NCBI GenBank assembly: GCA_000727475.1
Contig: KL647299.1
Location: forward strand, 3,023,615-3,087,614
DNA from: Sarcocystis neurona
Lineage: Eukaryota > Apicomplexa > Conoidasida > Eucoccidiorida > Sarcocystidae
Reading direction: 5' to 3'
DNA: 64,000 bases
Part shown: positions 34,424-45,790 of the stretch, piece by piece
Numbering within the stretch: position 1 is the stretch's first letter
Layout of the letters: every line of letters begins with the position of its first letter
Notes under the pieces: generated by a model
What the model saw: only the letters and a program-made list of their open reading frames with translations
Database searches by the model: none
What the model was told of the DNA's origin: nothing
Made by a program: the position numbers and the translations under genes

Positions 34424-37400
34424 CTATTGTTGAACATTTGCTGTTGCTGGTGGGGACATGTTGCTGCTGTTAAGTACCTGCTGTCTTCTCAGCTCTTTGT
34501 TACGCAGCACCTCCTCGCGATCTCGACGCTGACGAGCCTCTGCAATTTCACGACACGCGCAAGCAGAGCAGCAGCAGCAACAAACTAAAGAAGAAGCAGC
34601 GGCAGAACTGAAGCAGCTGCAGGAGCGTAACTGGTGGATCTGCAGCAGCAGCAGCACTGAAGAAGCAGCAGCAGCAGCAGAACTGAAGCAGGTGCCGCAG
34701 CAGCAGCAGAACTGAAGCAGGTGCCGCAGCAGCAGCAGAACTGAAGCAGGTGCCGCAGCAGCAGCAGAACTGAAGCAGCAGCAGCAGCAGCAAAACTGAG
34801 GCAGCCGCAGCAGCAGAAGTGAATGAGCTGCAGCAGCAGAACCGAAGAAGCAGCAGTTGACGAGTAAGAGCATCAGATACACGGCAGCAAGTGCAATAAA
34901 AGTGAGAGAGGAGCACCAGGCACGAAAGAAGTCCAGCAGCAGTAAATATTACAGCGGCAGAAAACACAGGCGCAGCCGGGCAGAATAGCAAGAGCAGCGA
35001 CAGCAAGAGCAAAAGAAAGCTGTGCCAGCGGCAGACGCAAAAATGTTCTCCACAAGAGCAGCTAGGCAACAGCATGAGCAGAGAAAGATATGTCGGGCAC
35101 GCGGTGGCGGCAGCAAAAAGAAGAAGTTACGAATCAGCAGCAGCAGCAGTAGCAGCACAGGAGGAGGAGCCGACTCATGCGCTGCGGCAGCAGCAGATAC
35201 AAGCGGAAGGTCAGCGGGAGCAAGAAGCAGAGCGCGAGGAACAGCGGCAGCAATCGCGAGAGGACAAACCGCGTAGCAGCAGCACCAGCAGGATCAGTAG
35301 CAGCAGGGGCAGCAGCAGCAGGGGCAGCACCAGCAGGATCAGTAGCAGCAGGGGCAGCAGCAGCAGGGCAGCAGGTGCAGGGGCAGCAGCAACAGGAGCA
35401 GCAGGTGCAGGGGCAGCAGCAACAGGAGCAGCAGGTGCAGGGGCAGCAGCAGCAGGATTTTGTAGGACGGAGCGCTGTGTTTGTTTTCTTGAACAGTGTC
35501 AGGCGTTTCTGTCGGAGTTAGCAGCAACCGCAGGGTTTCTCCCCAACAGCAGCAACAGCAACACGTTTTCTCTTCTCCTTTTGCAGGAGTAGCAGCGGCA
35601 GCAGCAGCACTTTCCGGTAGTCCTCTTATACGACGGCTGCAGCAGCTCTTCCTCGTCGAGGAGAACAGCAGCACAAGTCGTCACAGCAGCCTCACGAGAA
35701 ACGCCGCTCCCTGTCCTGCGGGAAGCAGCAGCAACAGCGTCTCTTCTTTTTCTTCTTTTGCAGCAGCAGCGGTCCTCCACGAGCTGCTGCCTGAATCGCC
35801 CGTCTCGCGCACTTCTCTACATTCGAAAGCTTCTTCGAAACGGAAGCACAGGGAGACAACAATGAGACGGGCACAGAGAAAGAGAAGAAGGACGGTGCAG
35901 CTGCCCCACGAAAGGCAGCAAGACACCTTTCCACAGTGCCACACTTGCAGAGGGGCAAAGAAGAACAGACAGCAGAAGAACGGAGACCCCCGCTCGGCGA
36001 GACGAAGACACTTCGAAAAGACGGAAGGCCGCACAGAAGAGCAGACCAACGGACAGAAACTCCCGGGAGAAGCACCTCCTCTCTTCTGAGAAACTCAACA
36101 AACACACATTTCCAAGTATACACGAGGGTTTATAATGTCAATATATACATCTGTCTTAACACACACACATACATATATGGGTGCAGCGAGTGCATGCGTA
36201 GTAGACACACATGGACACACATACGAAGAGACGGATACACGAGTAGGAGAAATATGGTCGTGTGCAGTGGAAGCGAAGAAGGGGGGGATACTTCCAAACG
36301 TAGGCAAATACAGACAGCGCAGAAGGGCCACAAAAACTGGGAGAAATTCGGTCCACCACCTTATGTGTGTGTTGCTGTCTATACGTATATGTAGAAAGCG
36401 ACAGAAGAGAGTGTGGGGCAAGGCGACGGGCGTTGTGCCGAAGAACTTCGCGAGGATAGACACGAGCAGGAAGCGAGGAAGAGGAAGACAGAGAAAGCAG
36501 GAGCTATCAAATGTGTGTCTATTTATCCACAATATACCCCCCACATATATATGTATGTACTCCACATATATACATGCATACGGAGAGACGGAGACGGAGA
36601 GGCAGAAGAGACGGGGGCAGAGACCGCCTCTCCTCGTCCACACATTTGCAGATGTCTCTTCTGCAGAGGACGCGCGCAGGAGGGGAGAGTCGCCTTTTGT
36701 GTAGATACGCGTATCAGCAGAAGAGAGGTGGTGGAGAAACGCAGCCGCATGCATGCGTTTCTGTGCATTAGTCACCCCCGTGGAGACGCAGAGACGGAGA
36801 CGGCTCGAGGCGACGCGCGGGAGACGGAGACACGAGCAGAAATATGCCACCGTCGAAGATGTTCGTCTTCTCCTCTCCGTCAGCAAAAGTGTCCTCAACA
36901 GCAACATCGTCCCCACCCCCATATTGAAAGGCAATATGAGGAACCCACGCACTTCTTCGGTCGATCTCTCGCTTTGGAGTCAAAAATACATATACACACA
37001 TCATACCTCTGGAAATGTCCGTGCTACACTACCTACATACTCATAAAAATACACGTACGGACATACACATATATATATATATATATGTATATATACGTAC
37101 GTACATAGGTGCCGGCACTACTCTACATACACGTATATATACATTCCTACGCACGCATATATATGTATACATATAAACGTGTTTCTCTATACATATATAT
37201 ATATATATGTATATACATATATATACGACGCACGCGCTACTTACATATACATATATACTCATACATGCATATAAATATATAGACGTATCTACCCATAGAT
37301 ACGGAGGTGCTGGCACTACTGTGTAGGGACATATATATACACATAGCTGAGCATGCAAATATATCTACACGTATATAAGTGAGAGGCGTTTCCTGGGCAG

Positions 37401-38870
37401 TCACAGGTGACCAAGAGAAAGAGAAGCAGAGACGACGACGGAAAATATATCTTCCTTTCTTTCTCTCACCTTTTACATCCACTTGCAGCTCCTCCCGGGT
37501 CTGTATGCACCGCAGCAGCAACAACAGCAGCTGGTCAGCTCGGCAGCAGCCGCACGTATCCCTGCGTGTGGTCCCCACATAAGAGAAGAATGTCTTTGCA
37601 GATTCTTTTCCACATTTTTGATATTTGCCCATCAACCAACAAATAAAAACAAACGAACGTGGAAACCTCTACACACACACACGTGTGTACATGTATGTGT
37701 ATCTCCCAATACGTGCATGCGTTCACGCCCATATATATACAGAGAGAGAGAGGTGTGGACTGCGTTTCACGCATTTGTAAGTAGAGGCAACGTTCTTCAT
37801 ATAAAAAGGTAAATATGTGGAATTTGAAGGTGTACACTTTTTCTTCGTTGATAGGTGGTACCTGAATACCCCCACACACACACACACACATGTGTACATA
37901 TATTCATTTGCTGAAACAGACGTATATGTGGCTTTTCATATATGTTCATGTACATGTATTTCTTCCCTTCTCTCTTTGTCTCTTTCTCTCTTTCTTTTGT
38001 TTTCATTTTTCTCCTTCAAAGAAGAACGTATGTTGAATATCCACACAGAGAGAGAGATACACATGCACTTGCACACACATATATATAGACAGAGCTATAC
38101 ATACACGTATATATATATGGATATGATGTGGTCATAGAGATATATTTTGTGGTCCCTTTTATGGCGTCTTTTTCTCTCTGTGTCAAACAGAAACGCCTGC
38201 CGGCCCAAAATTTATCCGACGGGCAGCAGAACGGAGCAGCAAATTTATGAACCGCTTCGTAGCGATGCAGCAGAGGAACAGCGAGACGGGAGGAAAATTG
38301 AGAGGACAACGTCTCCGCACAGCAGCAAACCTCCTCACATGTGTATATATGTTTGCGTAGATGATTTGTTGGTGACCAACAAGGAACAGAAGACACAAAA
38401 GTTAGAGCAAAAGAGAAAAGGAGGACCGAGACAGGGGGGGGGGAGACACGGAGACGGGGAGAGAGGGAGACGGGGAGAGAGGGAGACACGGAGACGGGGA
38501 GACATGGAGACGGGGAGAGAGGGAGACGGGGAGAGAGGGAGAACGAGGAGTGGAGGGAAATTACTTTTTCCAGGGATTTGTAGAGCTCCCGATCCGCGGA
38601 GACATTTTTAATCCGCAGTACCAAACGTTCGTCTTTGAAGCCAACTTGTCCGACCTCCTGCAATATATACAAACACATGCATGCACACCTTTACACATAC
38701 ACAAAAACTCACATATATGTATTCGTCTACATATTTACTGCCTTTCATATGCTCATTTATACATACACACACACATATATATGTCAATATACACATACAT
38801 ACACATGTATGTATCCATACATATCCATACATATACATACATATACATACATATATATAGATATATGTAC

Positions 38871-38939
<69 letters not shown>

Positions 38940-41900
38940 TGTATGTATATATCAATATACACATACATATACATTTACATATATATATATATATATTTCT
39001 CTACCTGTATCTCTGTGTGTCTGTTTTTGTATATATTTGTGTGTATATATGTCCGCATGCATCATCACGTAGGGAAGAAGTATATATGTAGGTATATATG
39101 ATATATTTGTGAACTTTGACAGTTTTGTGTCTCTTTATCTTTTCTGTCTCCGTGTCTCGAGTTTCTCTGCAGCCTTCCCGCGTGTGTGTGTGCGTGGGTC
39201 ACGTGTCTCGTCTCCGTCTCTTTTTCTCTCCAGTGTGTGAGCCTCTATAGCTGCTGCCGCATACATGCATGTGTCCGTCTCCATATGAAGATGCGGAAGA
39301 AATGGAGACAAAAGGAGACTCTACGTGGATGGACCTTTTTGTCAGGTGGAACAACTTTTGGAAGTTTCATAGACCTTCGAAGAAGGGCACACTTGCTGAC
39401 CGCGTCTGACACGTGCGCGCCTTGCATGCGAGTTTCTGCGTAAACGCATGCGCCCATGAGACGGCCTCGGACGTCTGCAGAGAGAGCGCCCTCGACGATG
39501 AAAATCAACGCAAACGCATGCAGCAAACATCTGCGACATGCCAGCGAGGCCCCTCACATATACACACACAGACACATATACATATGCGCATACGTTGTGG
39601 TATATAAATACGTATGTGCAGGTCTATATGTATGTATGCATCCGTAGATTTGAAGAGAAAGGACACTCGTGTGGAAGCTAACGCAGAAGATGGGAAATTC
39701 GATTTTTACCATATCTGGGGCCTTGTGCAAATTCGACGACGGTGTATACAACACATCTGCACCAGCAGCACGCACAAACAACAGCAGCAGCAGGAGACGC
39801 AGCAGCAGCAGCAGATGCAGCAGCAGCACGAGATGCAGCAGCAGCACGAGATGCAGCAGCAGCACATCAAATTATGCAGCAGCAGCAGCAGACGATGAAG
39901 GAGAAGTACCAGCAGGAGATGCAGCAGCAGCAGAAGATGAAACAGCAGCAGCAGGAGACGCAGCAACACAGCAGCAGACGCAGCAGCGGCAGCGTCTCGA
40001 TCGTTTGCACCTGCTGCAGCTGGCTTTTCATTTGCTGCTGTTACTTTGCCGTCCGCTGTTGCTTCTGCTGCTTGTGCGTCACACCTGCTCCTGCTCCTCT
40101 TGTCTTGCTGCTGCTTCTTCTTCTATCAATCGCGGCGCCGGGACTGCTTTTTCTTCTCACTCAAGCTGCCCGCTGCCTCTGCCCGCCGCTGCTGCTACTG
40201 CTGTGGGGGGTGCTGCTGCTACTGTTGTGGGATTTGCTGCTGCTGTTGTTGCAACGCACCAACTTGCTGTTGCTTGCGGCCTTCGATAGAATTCCCTTTT
40301 GTCAGCTGGGCCACCTCTTTCAAAACCTGCGGCGGAATACTATGGATATCTGCCAAAAACAGCAGCAGCGACAGCAGCAGCAGCAGCAGTAACAGCAGGA
40401 GCAACAACTATGCAACAGAAGCAGCAAGTGTAACAGCAGCAGTGAGCGTAGCGGAAGCAGCAGCAGCAAGTGTAACGGCAGCAGCAAGTGTGACAGCAGC
40501 AGCAAGGCTACAGCAACAACAGCAACTGCGCAACGGTAGCAGCAGGGAGTGTAACAGCAGGAAGAGGAATTCCGCAACAGCAGCAGCAAGTGTACTAGCA
40601 GCAGCAACGTGACAGCAGCAACAGGGATTGCGCAACAGCAGCAGCAGGAACTGCGCACGCAGCGTCGTCCCGGTGGCAGCAGCAGGGCGCGCAGCCGCGG
40701 CGGGAGGTGGAAGAGAAGCCGCAACCCACACTAGAGTAACAGCAGTAAGACTGACAGGGAAGGCAACAGCCGCAGCAGCAGGAAGAGCAGCAGGAGTAGG
40801 AAGAGCAGCAGGAGTAGGAAGAGCAGCAGGAGTAGGAAGAGCAGCAGCAGCAGGAAGAGCAGCAGCAGCAGGAAGAGCAGCAGCAGCAGGAGAGCAGCAG
40901 NNNNNNNNNNNNNNNNNNNNNNNNNNNNNNNNNNNNNNNNNNNNNNNNNNNNNNNNNNNNNNNNNNNNNNNNNNNNNNNNNNNNNNNNNNNNNNNNNNNN
41001 NNNNNNNNNNNNNNNNNNNNNNNNNNNNNNNNNNNNNNNNNNNNNNNNNNNNNNNNNNNNNNNNNNNNNNNNNNNNNNNNNNNNNNNNNNNNNNNNNNNN
41101 NNNNNNNNNNNNNNNNNNNNNNNNNNNNNNNNNNNNNNNNNNNNNNNNNNNNNNNNNNNNNNNNNNNNNNNNNNNNNNNNNNNNNNNNNNNNNNNNNNNN
41201 NNNNNNNNNNNNNNNNNNNNNNNNNNNNNNNNNNNNNNNNNNNNNNNNNNNNNNNNNNNNNNNNNNNNNNNNNNNNNNNNNNNNNNNNNNNNNNNNNNNN
41301 NNNNNNNNNNNNNNNNNNNNNNNNNNNNNNNNNNNNNNNNNNNNNNNNNNNNNNNNNNNNNNNNNNNNNNNNNNNNNNNNNNNNNNNNNNNNNNNNNNNN
41401 NNNNNNNNNNNNNNNNNNNNNNNNNNNNNNNNNNNNNNNNNNNNNNNNNNNNNNNNNNNNNNNNNNNNNNNNNNNNNNNNNNNNNNNNNNNNNNNNNNNN
41501 NNNNNNNNNNNNNNNNNNNNNNNNNNNNNNNNNNNNNNNNNNNNNNNNNNNNNNNNNNNNNNNNNNNNNNNNNNNNNNNNNNNNNNNNNNNNNNNNNNNN
41601 NNNNNNNNNNNNNNNNNNNNNNNNNNNNNNNNNNNNNNNNNNNNNNNNNNNNNNNNNNNNNNNNNNNNNNNNNNNNNNNNNNNNNNNNNNNNNNNNNNNN
41701 NNNNNNNNNNNNNNNNNNNNNNNNNNNNNNNNNNNNNNGGGAGAGCAGCAGCAGCAGGGAGAGCAGCAGCAGCAGCAGGGAGAGCAGCGGCACGTATACG
41801 TGAAATGAATATTAGAGAACGTTTTCGTTGTCTTGCGAGCAGCTCGCGAGACGGCCGGCGTTCACTCAACCAGACCCCTACGCTACATTCATATACACAC

Positions 41901-44900
41901 ACATATATACATATATATATACATGTGTATATATATATGTATATTTACATATATATACACACATGCATACATATACATATACATATATATACATATACAG
42001 ATACATATATATATATCGACACATACTCTACAGGCGGACATGAACATATTAATATTTTTATTGTATACACATGCACATGCAAATACCAAACTGCAGATAC
42101 ACACACACATATATATATAATACCGGGGAAACACACATATATATTTGATGGGAATTTATGGAGAGATGGCGTTTGAAAGAGATGTTCTGAAGAAAGTGAT
42201 TCAACCATGAATCAATAGGGGAAAACATATATATATGTGTATAGAGGTGTGTATATATATGTATACGCGTATATGAGGAGGGAATGCAGAGACGACGGAG
42301 GAGGAAACCGACGTGTTCAAACGCTGGGAAGGAGCTGCGCCTCGTCGTCCGTCCTTCCTGCCTGTCGATAAATTCATTTCGATTATTTGATAGCCCAACC
42401 TGACACGCTTGCATATATCTACATTCATCTCTTTACATCCGCACATATATATACACGTGTCTACCAATACATACATATATAGAGAGAGAGATTAATATAC
42501 ATATATATATATGAGTGGTGTGGGGATAGTGGTGCTGGTGTGTTGCTGCAAAGCAGGTACCTGCTGCAGCAATCTGCGTCCCGGACTTTTGCTGCTGTTG
42601 CTGCTGCCGTTGCTTCTGCTCGGCTGCTGCTGCTCCTCCTCCGCCTGCTGCTGCGCTGCTGGCAACAGCTGCCGGACCGCCGCTGCTTCCCATCTTCTTC
42701 CTTCTGTCCTTGCTGTGGACGCCTCTGCTGCTGCGTGAATCTCTGCCCCTCCTTGCGTCTGCTTCTTCTCTTTCGTCTTCTTCCTTCTCGGCTGCTTCTA
42801 CAGGGGACGCTGCAGCAGCAGCAGCAGGGCCCGCCTGGCCCTCGCTACTGCTGCTGCTGCTAGTGGAGGAGTACGGGGAAGGCAGCCGCAGGTAAAAGTG
42901 GGCGGAGGAGTAATCGTCTACGTGGAACCACACGTCTTCGGGCCACGCGTGCTGCAGCAGCAGCTCATTCTCGAACTTGTCTTTCCCCGCGTAAATCTGA
43001 TAGCGCGCGTCTAAAGCACAGAGAAGAAGAACACGAAAGAGACAAAGAAGCAAAAGTGCAGCAGCAGCAAGGATACGCACCAGCAAAAACGACATGCAGC
43101 AGCAGGGAGATGCAGCAGCAAGCGGACGCAGCAGCAAGGAGATGCAGCAGCAGCAAGGAGATGCAGCAGCAGCAAGGAGATGCAGCAACAAGAAGGAGAT
43201 GCAGCGGGAGTGCCACAGGATCGGCAGGAAGTGCTGCAGCAGCAGCAGCTTGGGAGGAGAAGTAGACGCACAGGTGAAGGAGGAGCAGCAGCAGGAGCCG
43301 AGAAGGAAGACGCAGTTGAGTAGCCGCAGCAAACAAACGGGACAAGAACAGAAGAGACATACCAGTGTCAAGAGAACCGGAAGCAGCGGCAGCAGCAAAA
43401 GGGACGGCAACAGCGGCAGCAGGAAGAAGAAAACCAGCAGCAGCAGCATTAGGAAAGAAAGCAGCAGCAGCAGGAAAGAAAGCAGCTACGGCATCAGCAG
43501 GAGAGGGGGCAGCAGCAACTGCAGCAGGGGAGAGGGCAGCAGCAACAGCAGCAGGAGAGGGGGCAGCAGCAACAGCAGCAAAGGAAGCGAGAGTGAAGCA
43601 GCTTCCAGAGAGAGGAGGCGGAGTAGCATGTGAACGAAGAAGCAACGAGCAGGCAGCGGCAGCAGCAGCAGCAGGGGAGCGGTCGCAGAAGAGACCAGCA
43701 GGAGAGAGAGAAGGAAAGGAGGAAACTGCAGCAACAAGAAGCAAGTAGTGAAATTTCCAAGGCAGCGGCAGCAGCAGCCAAGAACAGCGGCAAAAGTGAC
43801 GCAGCAGCTGCAGCAGCAAAAGCACGTGGATACGGAGGAGGAGGAGAAGCAGCAGCAGCAGCAGTTGCGAGCCAAAAAGGTCGGGCAGCAAGAGTGCGCA
43901 GCAGCAGGAGCAGCCGCCGCAGCAGTCCTGCCTCCTTCCTACATGCACCGCAGCAGCAAGAAGGAAAGCAAGCAGCAGCTGTATTGCAAAAGAGCAGGAC
44001 GCTCTTGAGGAACAGCAGCTGTGTGTTTGTTGAAGCGACGCCGTAGCAGCAGCAGGAGGAGGAGGAAGAGCAGCAGGAAAAGAAGCAGCAGCAGAACGAA
44101 AACGTAGCAGCAAAGAGAGGAGCAGCTGCACCATAAAAGAAGTGATGCAGCAGCCGCAGGACCACTAGCAGCAGCAGCAGTCGTAGTAAGAGAATCAACA
44201 GATTCTCTGCCGCCGCAGCAGCAACAGCAGCAAAACGAGCAGCGCAAGCAGCAGAACGCGACGCAGCCAGAAAAAGATGAGCAGCAGCCACAGGGAAGGG
44301 CACGGCCAATGGCAGCAGAGGAAGAACTAAGACGCCAGTAGGAGCCACAGCAGCAGCAACAGCAACACCAGCTGCAGCGACAGGCAAAGCAGCCGCCGCA
44401 GCAGCAAAATCAGCAGCAGCAGCAGCAGTAGCCAAAGCAGCTGCCGCAGCAGCAGACGCAGTCACAGCAGCAGCAGCAGCCACAGCAGCAGCCGCAGCAG
44501 CAGAAGCAGCCGCAGCAGCAGAAGCGGACGCACGCGACAGGAGCAGATGCAGCAGCAGAAGCAGCCATGGCAAAAGCGGCGGCCACGGAAGAAGCAGCAG
44601 CCTTTTCAGCAGCAGCGAGAGCAGCAGCAGCAGCAACCTGACACGCCTTAGCAACGGCAACTTAGAGCAACAGCAACAGCGAAGTAAAAATCAGTGGCAG
44701 CAGAATACGTAGCAGCAGATGCAGCAGCAGTAGCGCAGATAGCAGAGACAGCAGCAAAAGCCGGAGGAGAGGACACGAAGGCAGAGCAACAGGCAAAGGA
44801 GCAGGAGAAACGGCGCTAGCCGCGACAGCAGCAGCACAAGCAGCATCAGCAGCAGGAGCAACAGCAACAGGAGAAAAAAAAAGCGACAGCAGCAGCAGAA

Positions 44901-45001
44901 GTAGCTAAAGAGAAGCAGGAACAGAAGCAGCTAAAGAGAAGCAACAGCCGCTGCTGCACTGTTCCCTCGGACCTACCGCTGCAGCGATAGTAGTACACCA
45001 T
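34424..45001 (-). CDS. CCDC25-like NFACT-R domain protein, seven exons
   Basis: Exons (minus strand): 44977-45001, 42561-43010, 40260-40349, 39710-39756, 38565-38657, 37470-37500, 34424-34539; 852 bases, 283 residues. Phases at the six junctions are 1, 1, 1, 0, 0, 1 and all agree. Donors are GTAGGT, GTACCT, GTGCGT, GTAAAA, GTAATT, GTGAGA. Peptides follow the CCDC25 order: MVYYY start; [107 protein letters not shown]. The NFACT-R (DUF814) domain is shared with Rqc2/NEMF; the family is linked to RNA/DNA binding, but its role in apicomplexans is unknown. A 106-residue low-complexity insert follows YLRLP. The end is uncertain: a donor-like GTACTT at 34472-34477 could splice to a further exon instead of reading on to the stop at 34424. 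Confidence 0.85.
34560..34860. repeat. CAG tract with GAACTGAAGCAGGTGCC minisatellite
   Basis: A roughly 29-base unit (GAACTGAAGCAGGTGCCG plus CAG triplets) is repeated about three times at 34675-34765. On the minus strand this reads CTG and lies directly upstream of exon 7 of the CCDC25-like gene. Confidence 0.85.
35275..35455. repeat. Nested minisatellites in intron 6
   Basis: A GGATCAGTAGCAGCAGGGGC-type unit is repeated twice, then a 30-base unit built on GCAGCAGGTGCAGGGGCAGC is repeated about three times. CAG polarity on the plus strand. Confidence 0.85.
35496..36089 (+). CDS. Open frame inside intron 6 of the CCDC25-like gene
   Basis: Plus-strand frame of about 197 codons. After a CTCTTCTCCTTTTGCAG acceptor-like site at 35570-35586 it reads Ser/Ala-rich sequence with [14 protein letters not shown], then a basic region ([20 protein letters not shown]) and [17 protein letters not shown] before the stop at 36089. 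It lies antisense within the roughly 2.9 kb intron 6. It could be a nested gene, part of a convergent gene, or chance. No homologue recognised. Confidence 0.25.
   Translation: MSGVSVGVSSNRRVSPQQQQQQHVFSSPFAGVAAAAAALSGSPLIRRLQQLFLVEENSSTSRHSSLTRNAAPCPAGSSSNSVSSFSSFAAAAVLHELLPESPVSRTSLHSKASSKRKHRETTMRRAQRKRRRTVQLPHERQQDTFPQCHTCRGAKKNRQQKNGDPRSARRRHFEKTEGRTEEQTNGQKLPGEAPPLF
36130..37400. other. Intron 6: unique sequence and TA/CATATA microsatellites
   Basis: (TA)n and TACATA repeats at 36540-36580 and 37000-37375. Open frames on both strands (plus 36413-37108, minus 36095-36952) lack recognisable motifs. Confidence 0.5.
38430..38550. repeat. GA-rich minisatellite in intron 5
   Basis: GAGACGGGGAGAGAGGGAGA-type units repeated several times on the plus strand. 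It begins about 15 bases inside intron 5 of the minus-strand CCDC25-like gene, so the transcript would carry a long pyrimidine run just after the donor. Confidence 0.9.
38662..39000. repeat. TACATA/CATATA tandem microsatellite in intron 4
   Basis: Dense ACATATACAT-type hexanucleotide repeats (about 38810-38910) and (TA)n. They lie just upstream, in the sense direction, of exon 5 of the CCDC25-like gene, the one acceptor there that is not preceded by CTG repeats. Confidence 0.9.
39776..39990. repeat. CAG tract with 18-base ACGAGATGCAGCAGCAGC unit
   Basis: CAG-polarity repeats with an 18-base unit repeated about three times at 39815-39870. In the sense direction of the CCDC25-like gene this reads CTG and directly precedes exon 4. 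Confidence 0.9.
40365..40900. repeat. CAG-rich tract at the left flank of the assembly gap
   Basis: CAG/AGC triplets, ending in about four copies of an 18-base unit (AGGAAGAGCAGCAGGAGT) immediately before the run of Ns. On the minus strand it is a CTG tract leading into the exon 3 acceptor. Confidence 0.9.
40901..41738. other. Assembly gap (838 Ns)
   Basis: Unsequenced run lying in intron 2 of the CCDC25-like gene. Both edges carry the same class of GGGAGAGCAGCAGCAG / GGAAGAGCAGCAGCAG repeat, so the gap is probably a collapsed or unresolved tandem repeat. Open frames reported through the gap are meaningless. Confidence 0.97.
41885..42130. repeat. TA/CATATA microsatellite in intron 2
   Basis: ATATACATATATA-type repeats continuing sporadically to about 42510. 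No exon was identified between 41739 and 42560. Confidence 0.85.
43060..44976. repeat. CAG-rich intron 1 with GGAGATGCAGCAGCAGCAA minisatellite
   Basis: Almost 2 kb of CAG-polarity sequence between exons 1 and 2 of the minus-strand CCDC25-like gene. At 43105-43205 a unit of about 18-19 bases (GGAGATGCAGCAGCAGCAA) is repeated about five times. Open frames of up to about 390 codons on the minus strand are explained by the repeats. Confidence 0.85.
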
Positions 45002-45059
45002 TGCGGCCGTCGCTGTAGCAGCAGCAGTAACAGCAGCAAACACACAGTACACCAACAGC

Positions 45060-45370
45060 AGCACATCAACAGCAGCACATCAACAGCAACAGATCAAAAG
45101 CACCGGATCGACAGCAGCATATCAAAAGCACCGGATAAACAGCAGCAGATCAACAGGAGAAAGGGGGATACAACGTCCGTTGTTGAAAGAGAAAAAACTA
45201 CAGTACAGAGCTGATACTTCTGAATATGCGCTGTTGCTGCTGCTGCTGCCGCGAAGCGAACAGATTTTTGCTTGCTTCTGCAGGACAGAGCCGATACTTC
45301 TGAACAGGCGCTGTTGCACTTGCTGCAAAGGGAACAGTTTCCTCGCTGCTGCTGCTCGTGCTGCAGCTCC
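45060..45370. repeat. Two short duplications upstream of the CCDC25-like gene
   Basis: An ATCAAAAGCACCGGAT unit with CAG triplets is repeated at 45092 and 45121. A longer pair begins ACAGAG(C/T)(T/C)GATACTTCTGAA at 45205 and 45285 (80-base offset), diverged at several sites. The position upstream of the first coding exon may include 5' untranslated or promoter sequence. Confidence 0.8.
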
Positions 45371-45519
45371 TGGCGCGCTGCGCGGACTGCTCTGCTGCTG
45401 CTGCTGTTGCCGACGCACGCGACACCAACGCGCCAGCGCGACCGTGAGACGACGGTGAACATGTAGAAGTCGAAGTGCGGTTCGAGACGGCAGGAGCGGC
45501 CGCTCTCGGGAAGCAGCAG

Positions 45520-45790
45520 GAGCAGCCAGAAACGGTACTTTTGCTGTGACTGCAGCAGCTGCTCTTGTTGCTGCGGCCCCCCACACATTCAAGCAGCAGC
45601 AGCAGCAGCAAGCGGAGCAGCAGCGGCAGTCTCCTTCGCAGCAGCCGCAGGAATCGGGTCAGCAACAGCAGGCGTCGCAGCAAAAGCAGCGGCAGAAGTG
45701 TTTTGTCGGCAGCCAGAGCAGGGCCAGAAAAAGTGCCGCCGCAGGAGAAGTGAAGCCGCACAGCAGCAGCAGGACGGAAGGCAGCTGAAG
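45520..45790 (+). CDS. Gln/Ser-rich open frame, doubtful
   Basis: A plus frame of about 80 codons (45546-45788) is Gln-rich and ends in a basic segment (GQSRARKSAAAGEVKPHSSS-type). The CAG repeats explain most of it. A minus frame overlaps it completely. No homologue recognised. Confidence 0.15.

Noticed and set aside
40408..41902. Long frames spanning the N run
   Set aside because: The translation across unsequenced bases is meaningless.
43494..44660. Open frames of nearly 390 codons on the minus strand
   Set aside because: They lie in intron 1 of the CCDC25-like gene and are CTG-encoded Leu/Ala/Cys runs.
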